Of a stretch of DNA of 64,000 nt, positions 41,675 through 54,835 are shown piece by piece. How positions within the stretch are numbered: the first letter of the stretch is position 1; every line of letters starts with the position of its first letter. The stretch lies in assembly GCA_014337915.1 (NCBI GenBank), contig QUBU01000001.1, positions 1 to 64,000 of the forward strand, written 5' to 3'. A model generated the notes under the pieces. The model was not told where the DNA came from, did not search any database, and saw only the letters and a program-made list of their open reading frames with translations. The position numbers and the translations under genes were made by a program. The stretch is from Gammaproteobacteria bacterium (lineage in GTDB: Bacteria; Pseudomonadota; Gammaproteobacteria; Steroidobacterales; GCA-2729495).

Positions 41675-42085
41675 ATGCCGAGGGAGTTTCCGCGAAGTCG
41701 CCGTGTCGGGGAGGCAATCCAGCGCATCCTCTCCGAGGCGCTGGCTGCGCGGATCCGGGATCCACGGCTCTCCGGCGTGACGATTACGCAGGTCGAGGTG
41801 TCGCGCGACCTTGCCGTGGCCCGGGTTTTCTACGCGGTTCTGGGTGGATCGACGCCAGCAGGAGAGGTCGCTGCTGGCCTGCATGCTGCGCAGGGTTTTT
41901 TTCGATCGGCGGTTGCAAGGGAGTTGCGGGTTCGCAAAGTGCCCGAACTGCGATTCCGGCACGACGATGCCATCGCACGGGCCCAGTCCCTGGACCAGCT
42001 TATCCGAACGGCAGTGGATACAGATTCTGCTGCGCGGCCCGAGCCGGCAGTGGATGATGAGCAACGTCTCGACCATGAACGCTGA
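41675..42085 (+). CDS. rbfA: Ribosome-binding factor A
   Basis: RbfA is a KH-fold factor for late 30S maturation and cold adaptation. The 136-residue product has RSRRVGEAIQRILSEALA, IRDPRLSGVTITQVEVSRDLAVARVFYAVLG and RKVPELRFRHDDAI. The Asp/Glu/Arg-rich tail after residue 115 is variable in the family. Its last codons overlap the start of truB. Confidence 0.96.
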   Translation: MPREFPRSRRVGEAIQRILSEALAARIRDPRLSGVTITQVEVSRDLAVARVFYAVLGGSTPAGEVAAGLHAAQGFFRSAVARELRVRKVPELRFRHDDAIARAQSLDQLIRTAVDTDSAARPEPAVDDEQRLDHER

Positions 42086-43031
42086 TGCACGGGCCTCCCG
42101 CCGGCCGCGGCGGGACGTGGATGGAATTCTGCTGCTGGACAAGCCGGAGGGAATGTCGTCAAACCGTGCGTTGCAACAGGTCAAGGCGCTGTTCAACGCA
42201 CGCAAGGCCGGCCATACGGGTAGTCTTGACCCGCTGGCAACCGGCATGCTTCCGATCTGCCTGGGTGAAGCGACGAAGGTCGCAGGCTATCTGCTCGATT
42301 CGGAGAAGTTGTATCGGGTTCGGCTGGTCTTTGGGTTGGCCACCTCAACCGGGGACGATGAGGGGCAGACGGTGGCCCGAGGGGTTGAGGCGGTAACCAG
42401 GAGCGACCTGGACGCTGCGCTGCTGGCATTCCGCGGGGCCAGTAAGCAGGTCCCGCCCATGTACTCCGCGCTCAAGGTCAATGGACAGCCCTTATATCGA
42501 CTGGCGAGGGCAGGGCAGGTAACCAGCCGCGTTGCCCGCGAGATCACCATCCATGAGCTGGTTATCGAGGACTTCCATCCTGCGGCACCTGTGCTCAGGG
42601 TCAGGTGCAGCAAGGGCACTTACATTCGCACCCTGGTTGAGGATATTGCGCACCGGCTGGGCACCGTCGCTCACGTGGCGGAACTACGCAGGCTGGCAGT
42701 GTGGCCGTTTTCGGGCCAGGCAATGGTGACCCTCGAAGGCCTCGGGCGGGTTGCTGCGGAGTCCTTGCGTGCCCTGGACAGCCTCCTGCTGCCCCTGGAT
42801 GCGGCTTTGACGGCCCTGCCGGACCTTCAGCTGGGGGAAAGCGAGGCCGGGAGGATCCGCCAGGGCCAGGCGCTAGAGACTGTGGCCGGGCCAGCGACCT
42901 GGCATGGCGGACTGATTCGGTTATACGGGCCGGACCGGCGGTTCCTCGGGGTTGGCGAGCGAGACGCTCAGGGCCGGGTTCTCCCGCGCCGGCTGATTCG
43001 TGCGCCGGAGGCGGCGACAGGCTGTAACTGA
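42075..43031 (+). CDS. truB: tRNA pseudouridine(55) synthase TruB
   Basis: TruB makes pseudouridine 55 in the T loop of tRNAs. The 318-residue product shows DVDGILLLDKPEGMSSN, the catalytic motif HTGSLDPLATGMLPICLGEATK with its Asp, MYSALKVNGQPLYRLAR and RVRCSKGTYIRTL, then a PUA-like C-terminal region. ATG overlapping rbfA by 11 bp was chosen by homology of the N-terminus; ATGs 6 or 7 codons earlier exist. Confidence 0.95.
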   Translation: MNADARASRRPRRDVDGILLLDKPEGMSSNRALQQVKALFNARKAGHTGSLDPLATGMLPICLGEATKVAGYLLDSEKLYRVRLVFGLATSTGDDEGQTVARGVEAVTRSDLDAALLAFRGASKQVPPMYSALKVNGQPLYRLARAGQVTSRVAREITIHELVIEDFHPAAPVLRVRCSKGTYIRTLVEDIAHRLGTVAHVAELRRLAVWPFSGQAMVTLEGLGRVAAESLRALDSLLLPLDAALTALPDLQLGESEAGRIRQGQALETVAGPATWHGGLIRLYGPDRRFLGVGERDAQGRVLPRRLIRAPEAATGCN

Positions 43032-43045
43032 GCCGTGACCAAGGG

Positions 43046-43051
43046 TACAAT
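43046..43051 (+). promoter_or_regulatory. Candidate -10 element for rpsO
   Basis: TACAAT lies about 60 nt before rpsO, in the spacer after truB. rpsO has its own promoter at this place in E. coli. The -35 region does not match consensus well. Confidence 0.3.
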
Positions 43052-43110
43052 GTCGCCGGTTTTGAACAGTCAAATGCAGATCTAGAGAGTTCTCCAAGGA
43101 GCAGTTGTTG

Positions 43111-43380
43111 ATGTCCCTGTCGGCCGAGCAGAAATCCAAGGTCATTTCCGAGAATCGTCGTGGCGCTGCAGATACCGGGTCACCGGAGGTGCAGGTCGCC
43201 CTGCTGTCGGCCCGTATCAACGAGCTGACCGACCACTTCGCGAGGCACAAGAAGGATCATCACTCCCGACGTGGACTTCTGAAGATGGTGAACCAGCGGC
43301 GCAAGCTGCTTGATTATCTGAAGGACACCGACGGCGATCGATACAAGACCCTGATTGACAAGCTGGGCCTGCGCCGCTGA
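43111..43380 (+). CDS. rpsO: 30S ribosomal protein S15
   Basis: S15 binds 16S rRNA early in 30S assembly. The 89-residue length is exactly that of the family. It contains [53 protein letters not shown] and a Lys/Arg-rich end. AAGGAG precedes the ATG; two TTG codons directly before it are in frame but less likely. In E. coli S15 represses its own translation via a pseudoknot; I could not confirm such a fold here. Confidence 0.98.
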   Translation: MSLSAEQKSKVISENRRGAADTGSPEVQVALLSARINELTDHFARHKKDHHSRRGLLKMVNQRRKLLDYLKDTDGDRYKTLIDKLGLRR

Positions 43381-43400
43381 GCGACCGGATCCCGGTCGCT
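43380..43400 (+). terminator. Hairpin in the rpsO-pnp spacer
   Basis: The stem AGCGACCGG/CCGGTCGCT (9 bp, 3-nt loop) begins at the last base of the rpsO stop codon and is followed by a weak T-containing stretch (GTTCGTC). It occupies the position of the E. coli rpsO terminator and may allow partial readthrough into pnp or protect the rpsO 3' end. Confidence 0.5.
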
Positions 43401-43476
43401 GTTCGTCACTGTTCATTCCGACGATGCCGGATTCGCAAGGGGCGATAGCGGCATTTCTCAGATCATTTGAAGGCAG

Positions 43477-45573
43477 GTGGACATAGTGCTGTCGGTAAAA
43501 AAGTCTTTTCCCTATGGGGAACATGAAGTCACCCTGGAAACCGGCGAGATTGCCCGGCAGGCGGATGGTGCGGTTCTGGTCAGCATGGCTGATACCGTGG
43601 TCCTGGTAACGGCCGTTGCGGAAAAGACCGCGGGTGAGAATCGGGATTTTTTCCCGCTCACCGTCAACTACCAGGAAAAGACCTATGCGGCTGGCCGTAT
43701 CCCCGGCGGCTTCTTCAAGCGCGAAGGACGTCCTGGCGAAAAGGAAACGCTGACGTCCCGTCTGATTGATCGCCCGATTCGCCCGCTGTTTCCCGAGGGC
43801 TTCTACAACGAGGTCCAGGTCATTGCCACCGTGGTATCGATCAATCCGGAAGTCGATCCGGATATCCCGGCGATGATCGGTGCATCGGCAGCCCTTGCGC
43901 TTGCTGGTGTTCCTTTTGGCGGTCCGATCGCGGGCGCCCGCGTCGGATACATCGATGGCCGCTATGTCCTTAACCCGGCCAGGAGTCTGATGGAAAGGTC
44001 ACAGATGGATCTGGTGGTCGCAGGCACTGCGTCTGCGGTCCTCATGGTTGAATCCGAGATCAAATGCCTTCCCGAAGACGTGGTTCTGGATGGCGTGATG
44101 TTCGGGCATGGCCAGCTGCAGGTTGCCATCAACGCCATCAAGGAGCTGGTCAGGCAGTGTGGCAAGCCAGCATGGGACTGGAAGCCACCACAGGTTGACC
44201 AGTCACTGCGAAAGGCAGTCGAGGACCTGTCCAGCAAGGATCTGGATGAGGCGTACAAGATCCGTGAGAAGCAGAAGCGCACCAGCCGGGTTTCCGAGTT
44301 GAAGGCACAGGCGATTGCCTCGCTGGGATCAGGCGAGAAGGCGGCCTGGACTGCTGACCAGGTTGGGGAAGAGTTTTCAGCCCTCGAAAGCCGTATCGTG
44401 CGCGAGCGCGTGATCAAGGGTGAACCGCGCATCGATGGTCGTGACTATACGACCGTACGACCGATCAGCATCAGGACCGGTGTCCTGCCCCGGACTCATG
44501 GCTCGGCCCTTTTTACCCGCGGCGAGACCCAGGCCCTTGTTGTTACGACCCTCGGCACAGACCGTGATGCGCAGATCATTGACGCGCTTAGCGGAGAGCA
44601 CCGCGACCGATTCATGCTCCACTACAACTTCCCGCCATATGCTACGGGCGAGATTTCCTTTATGTCGTCGCCCAAGCGGCGCGAAATCGGCCATGGGCGT
44701 CTGGCGAGACGGGCTATTTCGGCTGTGTTGCCGGACATGGCCAGGTTCCCCTACGTGGTTCGTGTCGTCTCGGAAGTCACGGAGTCCAATGGCTCCAGTT
44801 CGATGGCATCTGTATGCGGTGCCAGCCTGTCGCTGATGGACGCGGGTGTGCCAACATCCGCGCCGGTTGCCGGTGTCGCGATGGGACTGGTGAAGGAGGG
44901 CGATCGATACCAGGTGCTTACCGACATCCTCGGGGATGAAGATCACCTGGGCGACATGGATTTCAAGGTGGCTGGAACCACCAAGGGCGTCACCGCACTC
45001 CAGATGGACATCAAGATTGATGGCATCACGGGCGACATCATGCGGGATGCGCTGAAGCAGGCCCGTGAAGCACGCTTGCATATCCTTGGGCAGATGAGCC
45101 AGGTGCTCGATGCGCCGCGCCAGAAGATGTCCGAATGGGCACCGACAATCATCACGATCAAGATTGATCCCGAGAAGATCCGTGATGTGATCGGCAAGGG
45201 TGGCTCTGTCATTCGCGCCATCACCGAAGAAACCGGTACGACGATTGACATTGACAACGATGGAACCGTCAAGATTGCATCTGTCGATGCGGCATCGGGC
45301 CGAGAAGCGCAGCGCCGTGTTGAATTGATCACGGCTGATGTCGAGGTCGGCCAGGTCTACGAGGGACGTGTAGCACGCCTCATGGACTTCGGTGCGTTTG
45401 TCACGATCCTGCCGGGTCGGGACGGCCTCGTTCACATCTCACAGATCTCCGACGAGCGCGTGGAGCGGGTAAGTGATCGCCTGCAGGAAGGCGACGTGGT
45501 CCGCGTCAAGGTGCTCGAGGTCGACCGCCAGGGACGCATTCGCCTCAGCATGCGCAACCTTGACGCAGCCTGA
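43477..45573 (+). CDS. pnp: Polyribonucleotide nucleotidyltransferase (PNPase)
   Basis: PNPase degrades RNA 3'-to-5' by phosphorolysis and is part of RNA turnover. The 698-residue product has two RNase PH domains ([68 protein letters not shown]). A KH domain ([20 protein letters not shown]) and an S1 domain ([26 protein letters not shown]) follow. It ends directly after S1, without the tail that contacts RNase E in enterics. A second GTG three codons later is also possible. Confidence 0.98.
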   Translation: MDIVLSVKKSFPYGEHEVTLETGEIARQADGAVLVSMADTVVLVTAVAEKTAGENRDFFPLTVNYQEKTYAAGRIPGGFFKREGRPGEKETLTSRLIDRPIRPLFPEGFYNEVQVIATVVSINPEVDPDIPAMIGASAALALAGVPFGGPIAGARVGYIDGRYVLNPARSLMERSQMDLVVAGTASAVLMVESEIKCLPEDVVLDGVMFGHGQLQVAINAIKELVRQCGKPAWDWKPPQVDQSLRKAVEDLSSKDLDEAYKIREKQKRTSRVSELKAQAIASLGSGEKAAWTADQVGEEFSALESRIVRERVIKGEPRIDGRDYTTVRPISIRTGVLPRTHGSALFTRGETQALVVTTLGTDRDAQIIDALSGEHRDRFMLHYNFPPYATGEISFMSSPKRREIGHGRLARRAISAVLPDMARFPYVVRVVSEVTESNGSSSMASVCGASLSLMDAGVPTSAPVAGVAMGLVKEGDRYQVLTDILGDEDHLGDMDFKVAGTTKGVTALQMDIKIDGITGDIMRDALKQAREARLHILGQMSQVLDAPRQKMSEWAPTIITIKIDPEKIRDVIGKGGSVIRAITEETGTTIDIDNDGTVKIASVDAASGREAQRRVELITADVEVGQVYEGRVARLMDFGAFVTILPGRDGLVHISQISDERVERVSDRLQEGDVVRVKVLEVDRQGRIRLSMRNLDAA

Positions 45574-45597
45574 GCACTCGGTGCTGCGGGCTGAACG

Positions 45598-45957
45598 CTA
45601 AAGCAGGCTGACGTCTGCTTCCGCGGGAAACCGCGTTCCGCGGTTGTCAGCCAGAGCCGCGCGCAAAGCAGTCTGCAGCCGCGCTCCAAGTCCAGGATCG
45701 CGCTCTCTGCCGGACAGGCGGATCAGGGCAGCCAGGAACTCGGCGGTCAGTAACGAGACACCGGATCGCTCAACCTCGCCAATGATCTGGAGGAGCACGG
45801 CGGTGGTAATGTCCGAGCCACTGCCCTGGTCGATGACCTTGATGTCGCTGCCTGCGTTGATGACTCGGCGCAGGTCTTCGAGGTTCACATAGCGGCTTTC
45901 AGCGGTGTCGTAAAGCCGGCGATTGACGTACTTTCGGATGAGTCTGGCTTCGTTCAT
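45598..45957 (-). CDS. PhaR-like polyhydroxyalkanoate regulator, short form
   Basis: The 119-residue protein starts with RLIRKYVNRRLYDTAESRYVNLEDLRRVI, the signature of the PHB/PHA accumulation regulator DNA-binding domain (PhaR family). The family members bind DNA and PHB granules and repress phasin genes. This copy is shorter than typical PhaR (around 180-200 residues) and the remainder (LLQIIGEVERSGVSLLTAEFL) is the start of the second domain. No pha genes are in the window. It is convergent with pnp, 24 bp apart. The ATG used has AGAAGGG upstream; an upstream ATG is 8 codons earlier. Confidence 0.82.
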   Translation of the reverse strand: MNEARLIRKYVNRRLYDTAESRYVNLEDLRRVINAGSDIKVIDQGSGSDITTAVLLQIIGEVERSGVSLLTAEFLAALIRLSGRERDPGLGARLQTALRAALADNRGTRFPAEADVSLL

Positions 45958-46119
45958 TTCACTGCCCTTCTGTGCTGACACCCACCGTGATCAGGCGGCC
46001 GGTGCGGTGTGTTCGCTCCAACCGTTATGATGACTTGGACATGGTCAGAGGGCAGTTAGTTCGCTGCGCTATAGCCTTTCAGGCTCCGATAATTTATTTC
46101 AATCAGATGAACAAGTTGC

Positions 46120-46152
46120 TGGCCATTTCCAGAAAGCTTGGAATGTTGGCCA
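46120..46152. repeat. Imperfect inverted repeat downstream of dksA
   Basis: TGGCCA ... TTCCA and TGGAA ... TGGCCA form an interrupted stem in the 244-bp spacer between dksA and the PhaR-like gene. There is no T-run, so termination is doubtful. The rest of the spacer is AT-richer, and no clear promoter was found in it. Confidence 0.35.
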
Positions 46153-46201
46153 GAGTTACTGGGAGGGCGTCTGAAGGCCAGCGGGCGGCCCCAGCGAACA
46201 C

Positions 46202-46975
46202 TCAGATGCCGTCCTCTCGGTCGCGATACTGGCGTTCGGCAACCTCGCGTCGCTCCTGGGCCTCGACTGACAAAGTCGCAACAGGGCGGGCCTCGAGGCG
46301 CTTCAGGCCGATCTCCTCGCCCGTCTCCTCGCAGTATCCATAGGTACCGTCCTCGATGCGGCTCAACGCCGAGTCGATCTTCTTCAGCAGTTTGCGTTCC
46401 CGGTCGCGGGTGCGAAGTTCCAGGCCAAACTCGGACTCCTGGGTGGCGCGATCATTCGGATCGGGAAAATTGCTGGCTTCATCCTGCATGTGATGGACGG
46501 TCCGGTCGACACCTTCCATCAGTTCGCGCTTCCAGGCTGCGAGGATATTGCGGAAATGCTCGCGTTGCCGGTCATTCATGTAGGCCTCTCCAGCCCTGGG
46601 CTGGTAAGGCGGAATGCCATGAATCAACCCGACGCTGCCGGTCAGCGGGCCGGTGTCGGCCCTGCGAGCGGGGGGCGGAGTCCGCTTGCCGGCGGGAGCC
46701 TTGGACTGTGGCCTCTGGGGGCCGAGGCTGCCGGCCGGCTTGGCTGCGGAGGCGCCCGCCTTGCGGCTCACCGTCGGCTTGCCGTGGGTCTTCTTTGCCG
46801 CAGGCTGGGCGCCCTTTGCGGTTGGTTGCCTCGTCTTGGCCCTGTTGCTGCCAGGAGACTTGCCAGCCGGCCGTTTGGCGGAAGGTGCGGAGGACTTCCT
46901 GCCCTCGGCGTTGCCCTTGCGGGCCGTGGTTTTTGCCCTTTTGGCTCCGGTAGAGCGCGTTTTCTTTGCGGCCAT
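46202..46975 (-). CDS. dksA: DksA-family RNA polymerase-binding factor with basic N-terminal extension
   Basis: DksA binds the RNA polymerase secondary channel and, with ppGpp, mediates the stringent response. Residues from about 118 match DksA: PPYQPRAGEAYMNDRQREHF, the coiled-coil tip MQDEASNFPDPNDRA with both key Asp, and ELRTRDRERKLLKKID. The zinc site is degenerate: E. coli C-x2-C-x17-C-x2-C reads here C-x2-T-x17-S-x2-A, leaving one Cys. The first 110 residues are Lys/Ala/Pro/Arg-rich, histone H1-like. 257 residues versus 151 in E. coli. Similar basic extensions occur in xanthomonads, from memory. Confidence 0.92.
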   Translation of the reverse strand: MAAKKTRSTGAKRAKTTARKGNAEGRKSSAPSAKRPAGKSPGSNRAKTRQPTAKGAQPAAKKTHGKPTVSRKAGASAAKPAGSLGPQRPQSKAPAGKRTPPPARRADTGPLTGSVGLIHGIPPYQPRAGEAYMNDRQREHFRNILAAWKRELMEGVDRTVHHMQDEASNFPDPNDRATQESEFGLELRTRDRERKLLKKIDSALSRIEDGTYGYCEETGEEIGLKRLEARPVATLSVEAQERREVAERQYRDREDGI

Positions 46976-47067
46976 GCCCGATGCATCCGGTTCTCAGGAA
47001 ACGCGGAATTATACATACGACATCATGCGGTGGAATACGCCCAGAGGGTGTGGCCCGGCGCCCGGTC

Positions 47068-47517
47068 TCACGCTGAATCGGCCGGTCCTGAAGAAGGGAC
47101 AACGCCGGGCCCGCCGGTGCCGGCGGCTATCCCATTCCAGCCCGGCTGCCGGTGCTCCGCAACGATGGTGGTATAGATGCCGCCACGGACGTTGAACTCT
47201 GCGGTTAGGCGCAGGTAGCGCGGCGCCAGGACCTTCACCAGGTCGTCCAGAATCCGGTTGGTCACAGCTTCATGGAACCCGCCCTGGTTTCGGTACGACC
47301 AGACGTAGATCTTGAGTGCTTTCAGTTCGACGCAATGGTGGTCCGGTACATAGTCCAGATGCAGTGTGGCGAAGTCCGGCTGCCCCGTCTTTGGGCACAG
47401 GCAGGTGAACTCGGGAATTCGGATGCGGATGGTATAATCGCGGCCACTGTTCGGGTTGCTGAAGGTTTCCAGCAGCGCGAACGATGGTGCGCTTGTCGTC
47501 TGGTGCGAGATTGTCAT
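47068..47517 (-). CDS. queF: NADPH-dependent 7-cyano-7-deazaguanine reductase QueF (short type)
   Basis: QueF reduces preQ0 to preQ1 in queuosine synthesis. The 149-residue protein is of the single-domain type. It contains the catalytic Cys in [13 protein letters not shown], the substrate Asp/His region [23 protein letters not shown] (the E(L/S)K QueF motif), and [15 protein letters not shown]. Upstream is a 215-bp spacer divergent from smc; dksA follows 92 bp downstream on the same strand. Confidence 0.95.
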   Translation of the reverse strand: MTISHQTTSAPSFALLETFSNPNSGRDYTIRIRIPEFTCLCPKTGQPDFATLHLDYVPDHHCVELKALKIYVWSYRNQGGFHEAVTNRILDDLVKVLAPRYLRLTAEFNVRGGIYTTIVAEHRQPGWNGIAAGTGGPGVVPSSGPADSA

Positions 47518-47732
47518 GCCGTATCCTGAGCGGCACTGGTGAACCCGGCAAATTTTACATTACACTACGAGCCGTGCGCGAATCCCGGCTCGGGGAAGCT
47601 GGCCACATGTCCTTCAGAGGCATGGGCCTAAGGTTCCGCATGGCGGAGGTGCCCATTGCAATATCAGGACAGCGTGGCTGCGATTGCGCCCGTTTCGGCC
47701 AACTTTCATTGGTTAGCCTGGGGCCGTGATCG

Positions 47733-50700
47733 ATGCGCCTGAGCAGGATAAAACTCGCTGGCTTCAAGTCCTTCGTGGACCCCACCTCGTTCCAGTTGCC
47801 GACAAATCTTGTCGGAATCGTGGGCCCAAATGGCTGCGGCAAGTCGAATGTCATTGATGCTGTCCGCTGGGTCATGGGTGAGATGTCCGCAAAGCACCTG
47901 CGCGGCGAGTCGATGGCCGACGTCATTTTCAATGGATCGTCGTCACGTAAGCCTGTCGGTGCGGCAAGTATCGAGCTTTTCTTCGACAATTCTGACGGTT
48001 CGATTGGCGGGCAGTACGCGCAGTACAGCGAAATCGCCCTGCGCAGGACGTTGGCCCGGGATGGCACTTCCAGCTACTTTCTGAACGGCGCGCGTTGCCG
48101 CCGGAAAGACATAACGGATCTTTTCCTCGGTACCGGGCTGGGTTCGAGAAGCTACGCGATTATCGAACAGGGCATGGTCTCGAGGTTGATCGACGCCAAG
48201 CCGGACGAAATGCGCGCATACATCGAGGAAGCGGCGGGGATATCCAAGTACAAGGAGCGGCGCCGCGAAACCGAGACCCGCATTCAGCATACACGTGACA
48301 ATCTCGCCCGGCTGACTGATCTCCGCGAGGAAATAACCAAGCAGATCGATTACCTGCAGCGCCAGGCCAAGGCCGCAGAGCGCTACAAGGAGCTCAAGGG
48401 CCGCGAGAGACGCCTCGTCTCAGAGCTGCTCGTGCTCCGGCTGACTGATCTGGAGCGGACGCTGAACGAGACCCAGGCGGAACTGGCGCAGCGACAGACA
48501 GCGCTTGAGGCGGCGATCGCGGAGCAGCGGCGAGTCGAAGCCGGGATCGTGCACTCGCGCGAACAGCATGTGGCCGCAACGGAGATTCACGGTTCCGCCC
48601 AGGCGCGCCACTACAGCGTCCAGAGCGAGATATCGCGGCTCGAGCAGAGCATGGCTCACGTGCGGGAAATCCGTGATCGGCAGCAGTCGGATTTGACGCA
48701 GTCGCATGATCAGGTCTCCGCCATCGAGCACGAGGTGAATCGTGACCGTTCACAACTGCTTGATCTGAATGCGGCACTGGGCCAACTGGAGCCCGAAATG
48801 GCCCAGCTGCGCGACGCGGAAGCTGCGGCTGCCGCATCACTCGCCGAGGCGGAGCGGGCGCTCGACGAGTGGCAGGACAGCTGGCAGGAATACAACCTCG
48901 GGGTGAAGGAAGTCCAGCAGACAGCGCAGGTCGAGCAGACCCGGTGTGAGCACCTTGCCGCCCAGTTGGAGCAGCTGCGACGACAGCAGAACGTACAACG
49001 ACAGGAGCATGCAGCCCTGGCGCTTGATGACCTCGACGGGCGTCTGGCTGCTCAGCGTGATGCCGAGCGGCAAGCCGAGGGTCGCGCCCAGGCCCTGGAG
49101 CAGCGAATTCGGCTTCTTGAGAGTGAAGCCGATCAGCTTCGCCAGCTGGAGCTCCGACTTGGCCACGATCTGGAGCGGATGACATCCGAGCTTGCGTCCT
49201 GCCAGGGGCAGATGGGTGCACTCAAGGCGGTTCAGGATGCAGCCCTGCGCAAGGACGACACGATGTTGTCATCCTGGCTTTCGCGGGAGAACCTGACGGG
49301 TGTGCCAAGGCTGGCGCAGCAGCTGCGGGCCGAACCTGAGTGGGTGCAGGCTGTTGAGACAGTCCTCGGAGACTTTCTCCAGGCGATATGTGTCGAGGAT
49401 TTTGCGGGTCACATTGGCCGGCTTCCGGATGCTCAGGTGACGCTGGTAGAGCGGATGCCCGATGGCGCCGGTGACGGGTCTGGCACACTGCTGGCGCATG
49501 TTGCGAATCCGGGGCATTCAGCATCGCTGCTGCGTGGTGTGCTGGCAGCCAGGGATCTCGACGAGGCAGTCCAGTTGCTGCGGCAGTCGAGCTCGCACCA
49601 GTCGGTGATTACGCGCGATGGTATCTGGCTCGGTCACGGCTGGGTGCGCGTGAATCGCGGGCAGCGTAGCGAGGCTGGTGTACTGACCCGTGAAAATCAG
49701 ATCCGTGACCTGTCTGCGGCGGTCGCCAGCGACCAGATACGCATCAGGGAGGCCGAAAGCCGTCGTGACGCGGCCCGGGCCAGGCTGGCCGAAATTGCGC
49801 GCGACAGGGGCCTGTTGACGCAGGAATTCAATCTCGCGAATCGGGATCATGCGGAAGCATTGGCGGTCCTCGAGAATCTGCGCCAGGATGTTTCTCGTGT
49901 CCGTGAGCGCCGCGAATCGCTGGCAGGTACGATTGAGGTAACCGAGCGCGAGTTGAAAGGACTTGGAGATCAGCTCGATGCGTCGCAGTTGCGTGGCCAG
50001 GAAGCGCTGTCCCGCCTGGATGAGCTGGCTGAGCGCCGCCCGTTGTTTCAGCGGGAACAGGCGGACCTCCTGAGCCGGTACGCGGCTTGCCAGGAAGCGG
50101 CGGAGCAGACTCGTTCAGATGTGGCGCGTCGGGCTGTCGAAATCGAGAGCCGTCGTGTGGCGCGAGACTCGATTGCCGCATCCCTTGAGCGCATGGACGG
50201 ACAGAGGCTCCAGCTGCAGGAGCGAATTGCCGGCCTGTTGGCACAGATCGGCCAGGCGGAACCGGCTCTCGCCACGCTGCAGGGCCAGCTCTCGGCCATG
50301 CTGGAGCAGCAGCTCACCATTGATCGCGAGCTCGTCGCGCGGCGTGATGAACTCGAGCAGGTCGAGTCTGCATTGCGTGACAGTGAAGCTCAGCGAAGCC
50401 ATGCGGAAAAGGTGGTCGATGAGGTTCGCGGTACTGTTGAAGAACTGAGAATCAAGGTTCGCGAGGCCGAAGTTCGCCGTGAGTCTGTCATGGAGGACTT
50501 CCGTGCGACCGGTGCGGATATCGCGCTCGTCCGCCAGGAAATGTCTGTGGAGGCCGAGTGCGGCCGGTGGCAGCAGGATCTGGACGATGTCCGCCGTCGG
50601 ATAGAACGCCTTGGGCCGATCAACCTGGCCGCGATCGAACAGCACCAGGAGCAGGCCGAGCGCAAAAAGTACCTTGATGCGCAGAATGACGATCTGACCG

Positions 50701-51224
50701 CAGCGCTGGAAACCCTGGAGCAGGCAATCCGGAAGATTGATCGCGAAACCCGCTCGCGGTTTCAGGAGACATTCGAGAGCGTAAACCAGGGCCTCAAACG
50801 AATTTTTCCTCGCCTGTTTGGTGGTGGTCATGCCTATCTCAGTCTCGAAGGCGAGGATGTGCTGGCGGCCGGCGTTACAGTTATGGCGCGTCCGCCAGGC
50901 AAGCGTAACAGCAGCATCCACCTGCTGTCGGGTGGTGAGAAGGCATTGACGGCAGTTGCGCTTATTTTCTCGATCTTCGAGCTGAATCCCGCGCCGTTTT
51001 GCCTCCTGGATGAGGTTGATGCGCCATTGGATGAGGCGAATGTCGGGCGTTTCTGCGACATTGTCCGGGAAATGTCGCAGAGGGTGCAGTTTGTCGTGAT
51101 CACTCATAACAAGACCACGATGGAGATGGCGAACCAGTTGATTGGTGTAACCATGAATGAACCCGGAGTGTCGCGCCTGGTGTCCGTGGATCTGGATGCA
51201 GCGGTTCAACTGGCCGCAAGCTAG
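47733..51224 (+). CDS. smc: Chromosome segregation protein SMC
   Basis: SMC is the condensin-type ATPase that organises the chromosome. The 1163-residue protein has an N-terminal head with GPNGCGKSN (residues 32-40) and the QGMVSRLIDAKPDEMRAYIEEAAGISKYKERR signature. Two long coiled-coil stretches (about 170-500 and 665-1000) flank a hinge near 510-650. The C-terminal head has LSGGEKALTAVAL and FCLLDEVDAPLDEAN. It is followed closely by zipA and ligA. No scpA or scpB lies in the window. Confidence 0.97.
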   Translation: MRLSRIKLAGFKSFVDPTSFQLPTNLVGIVGPNGCGKSNVIDAVRWVMGEMSAKHLRGESMADVIFNGSSSRKPVGAASIELFFDNSDGSIGGQYAQYSEIALRRTLARDGTSSYFLNGARCRRKDITDLFLGTGLGSRSYAIIEQGMVSRLIDAKPDEMRAYIEEAAGISKYKERRRETETRIQHTRDNLARLTDLREEITKQIDYLQRQAKAAERYKELKGRERRLVSELLVLRLTDLERTLNETQAELAQRQTALEAAIAEQRRVEAGIVHSREQHVAATEIHGSAQARHYSVQSEISRLEQSMAHVREIRDRQQSDLTQSHDQVSAIEHEVNRDRSQLLDLNAALGQLEPEMAQLRDAEAAAAASLAEAERALDEWQDSWQEYNLGVKEVQQTAQVEQTRCEHLAAQLEQLRRQQNVQRQEHAALALDDLDGRLAAQRDAERQAEGRAQALEQRIRLLESEADQLRQLELRLGHDLERMTSELASCQGQMGALKAVQDAALRKDDTMLSSWLSRENLTGVPRLAQQLRAEPEWVQAVETVLGDFLQAICVEDFAGHIGRLPDAQVTLVERMPDGAGDGSGTLLAHVANPGHSASLLRGVLAARDLDEAVQLLRQSSSHQSVITRDGIWLGHGWVRVNRGQRSEAGVLTRENQIRDLSAAVASDQIRIREAESRRDAARARLAEIARDRGLLTQEFNLANRDHAEALAVLENLRQDVSRVRERRESLAGTIEVTERELKGLGDQLDASQLRGQEALSRLDELAERRPLFQREQADLLSRYAACQEAAEQTRSDVARRAVEIESRRVARDSIAASLERMDGQRLQLQERIAGLLAQIGQAEPALATLQGQLSAMLEQQLTIDRELVARRDELEQVESALRDSEAQRSHAEKVVDEVRGTVEELRIKVREAEVRRESVMEDFRATGADIALVRQEMSVEAECGRWQQDLDDVRRRIERLGPINLAAIEQHQEQAERKKYLDAQNDDLTAALETLEQAIRKIDRETRSRFQETFESVNQGLKRIFPRLFGGGHAYLSLEGEDVLAAGVTVMARPPGKRNSSIHLLSGGEKALTAVALIFSIFELNPAPFCLLDEVDAPLDEANVGRFCDIVREMSQRVQFVVITHNKTTMEMANQLIGVTMNEPGVSRLVSVDLDAAVQLAAS

Positions 51225-51236
51225 ACTGGAGCAGTC

Positions 51237-54829
<3,593 letters not shown>

Positions 54830-54835
54830 TTCGGC

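Noticed and set aside
47484..47729. Open frame of about 81 codons in the queF-smc spacer
   Set aside because: It overlaps the start of queF, has no Shine-Dalgarno and no recognisable features; treated as non-coding.
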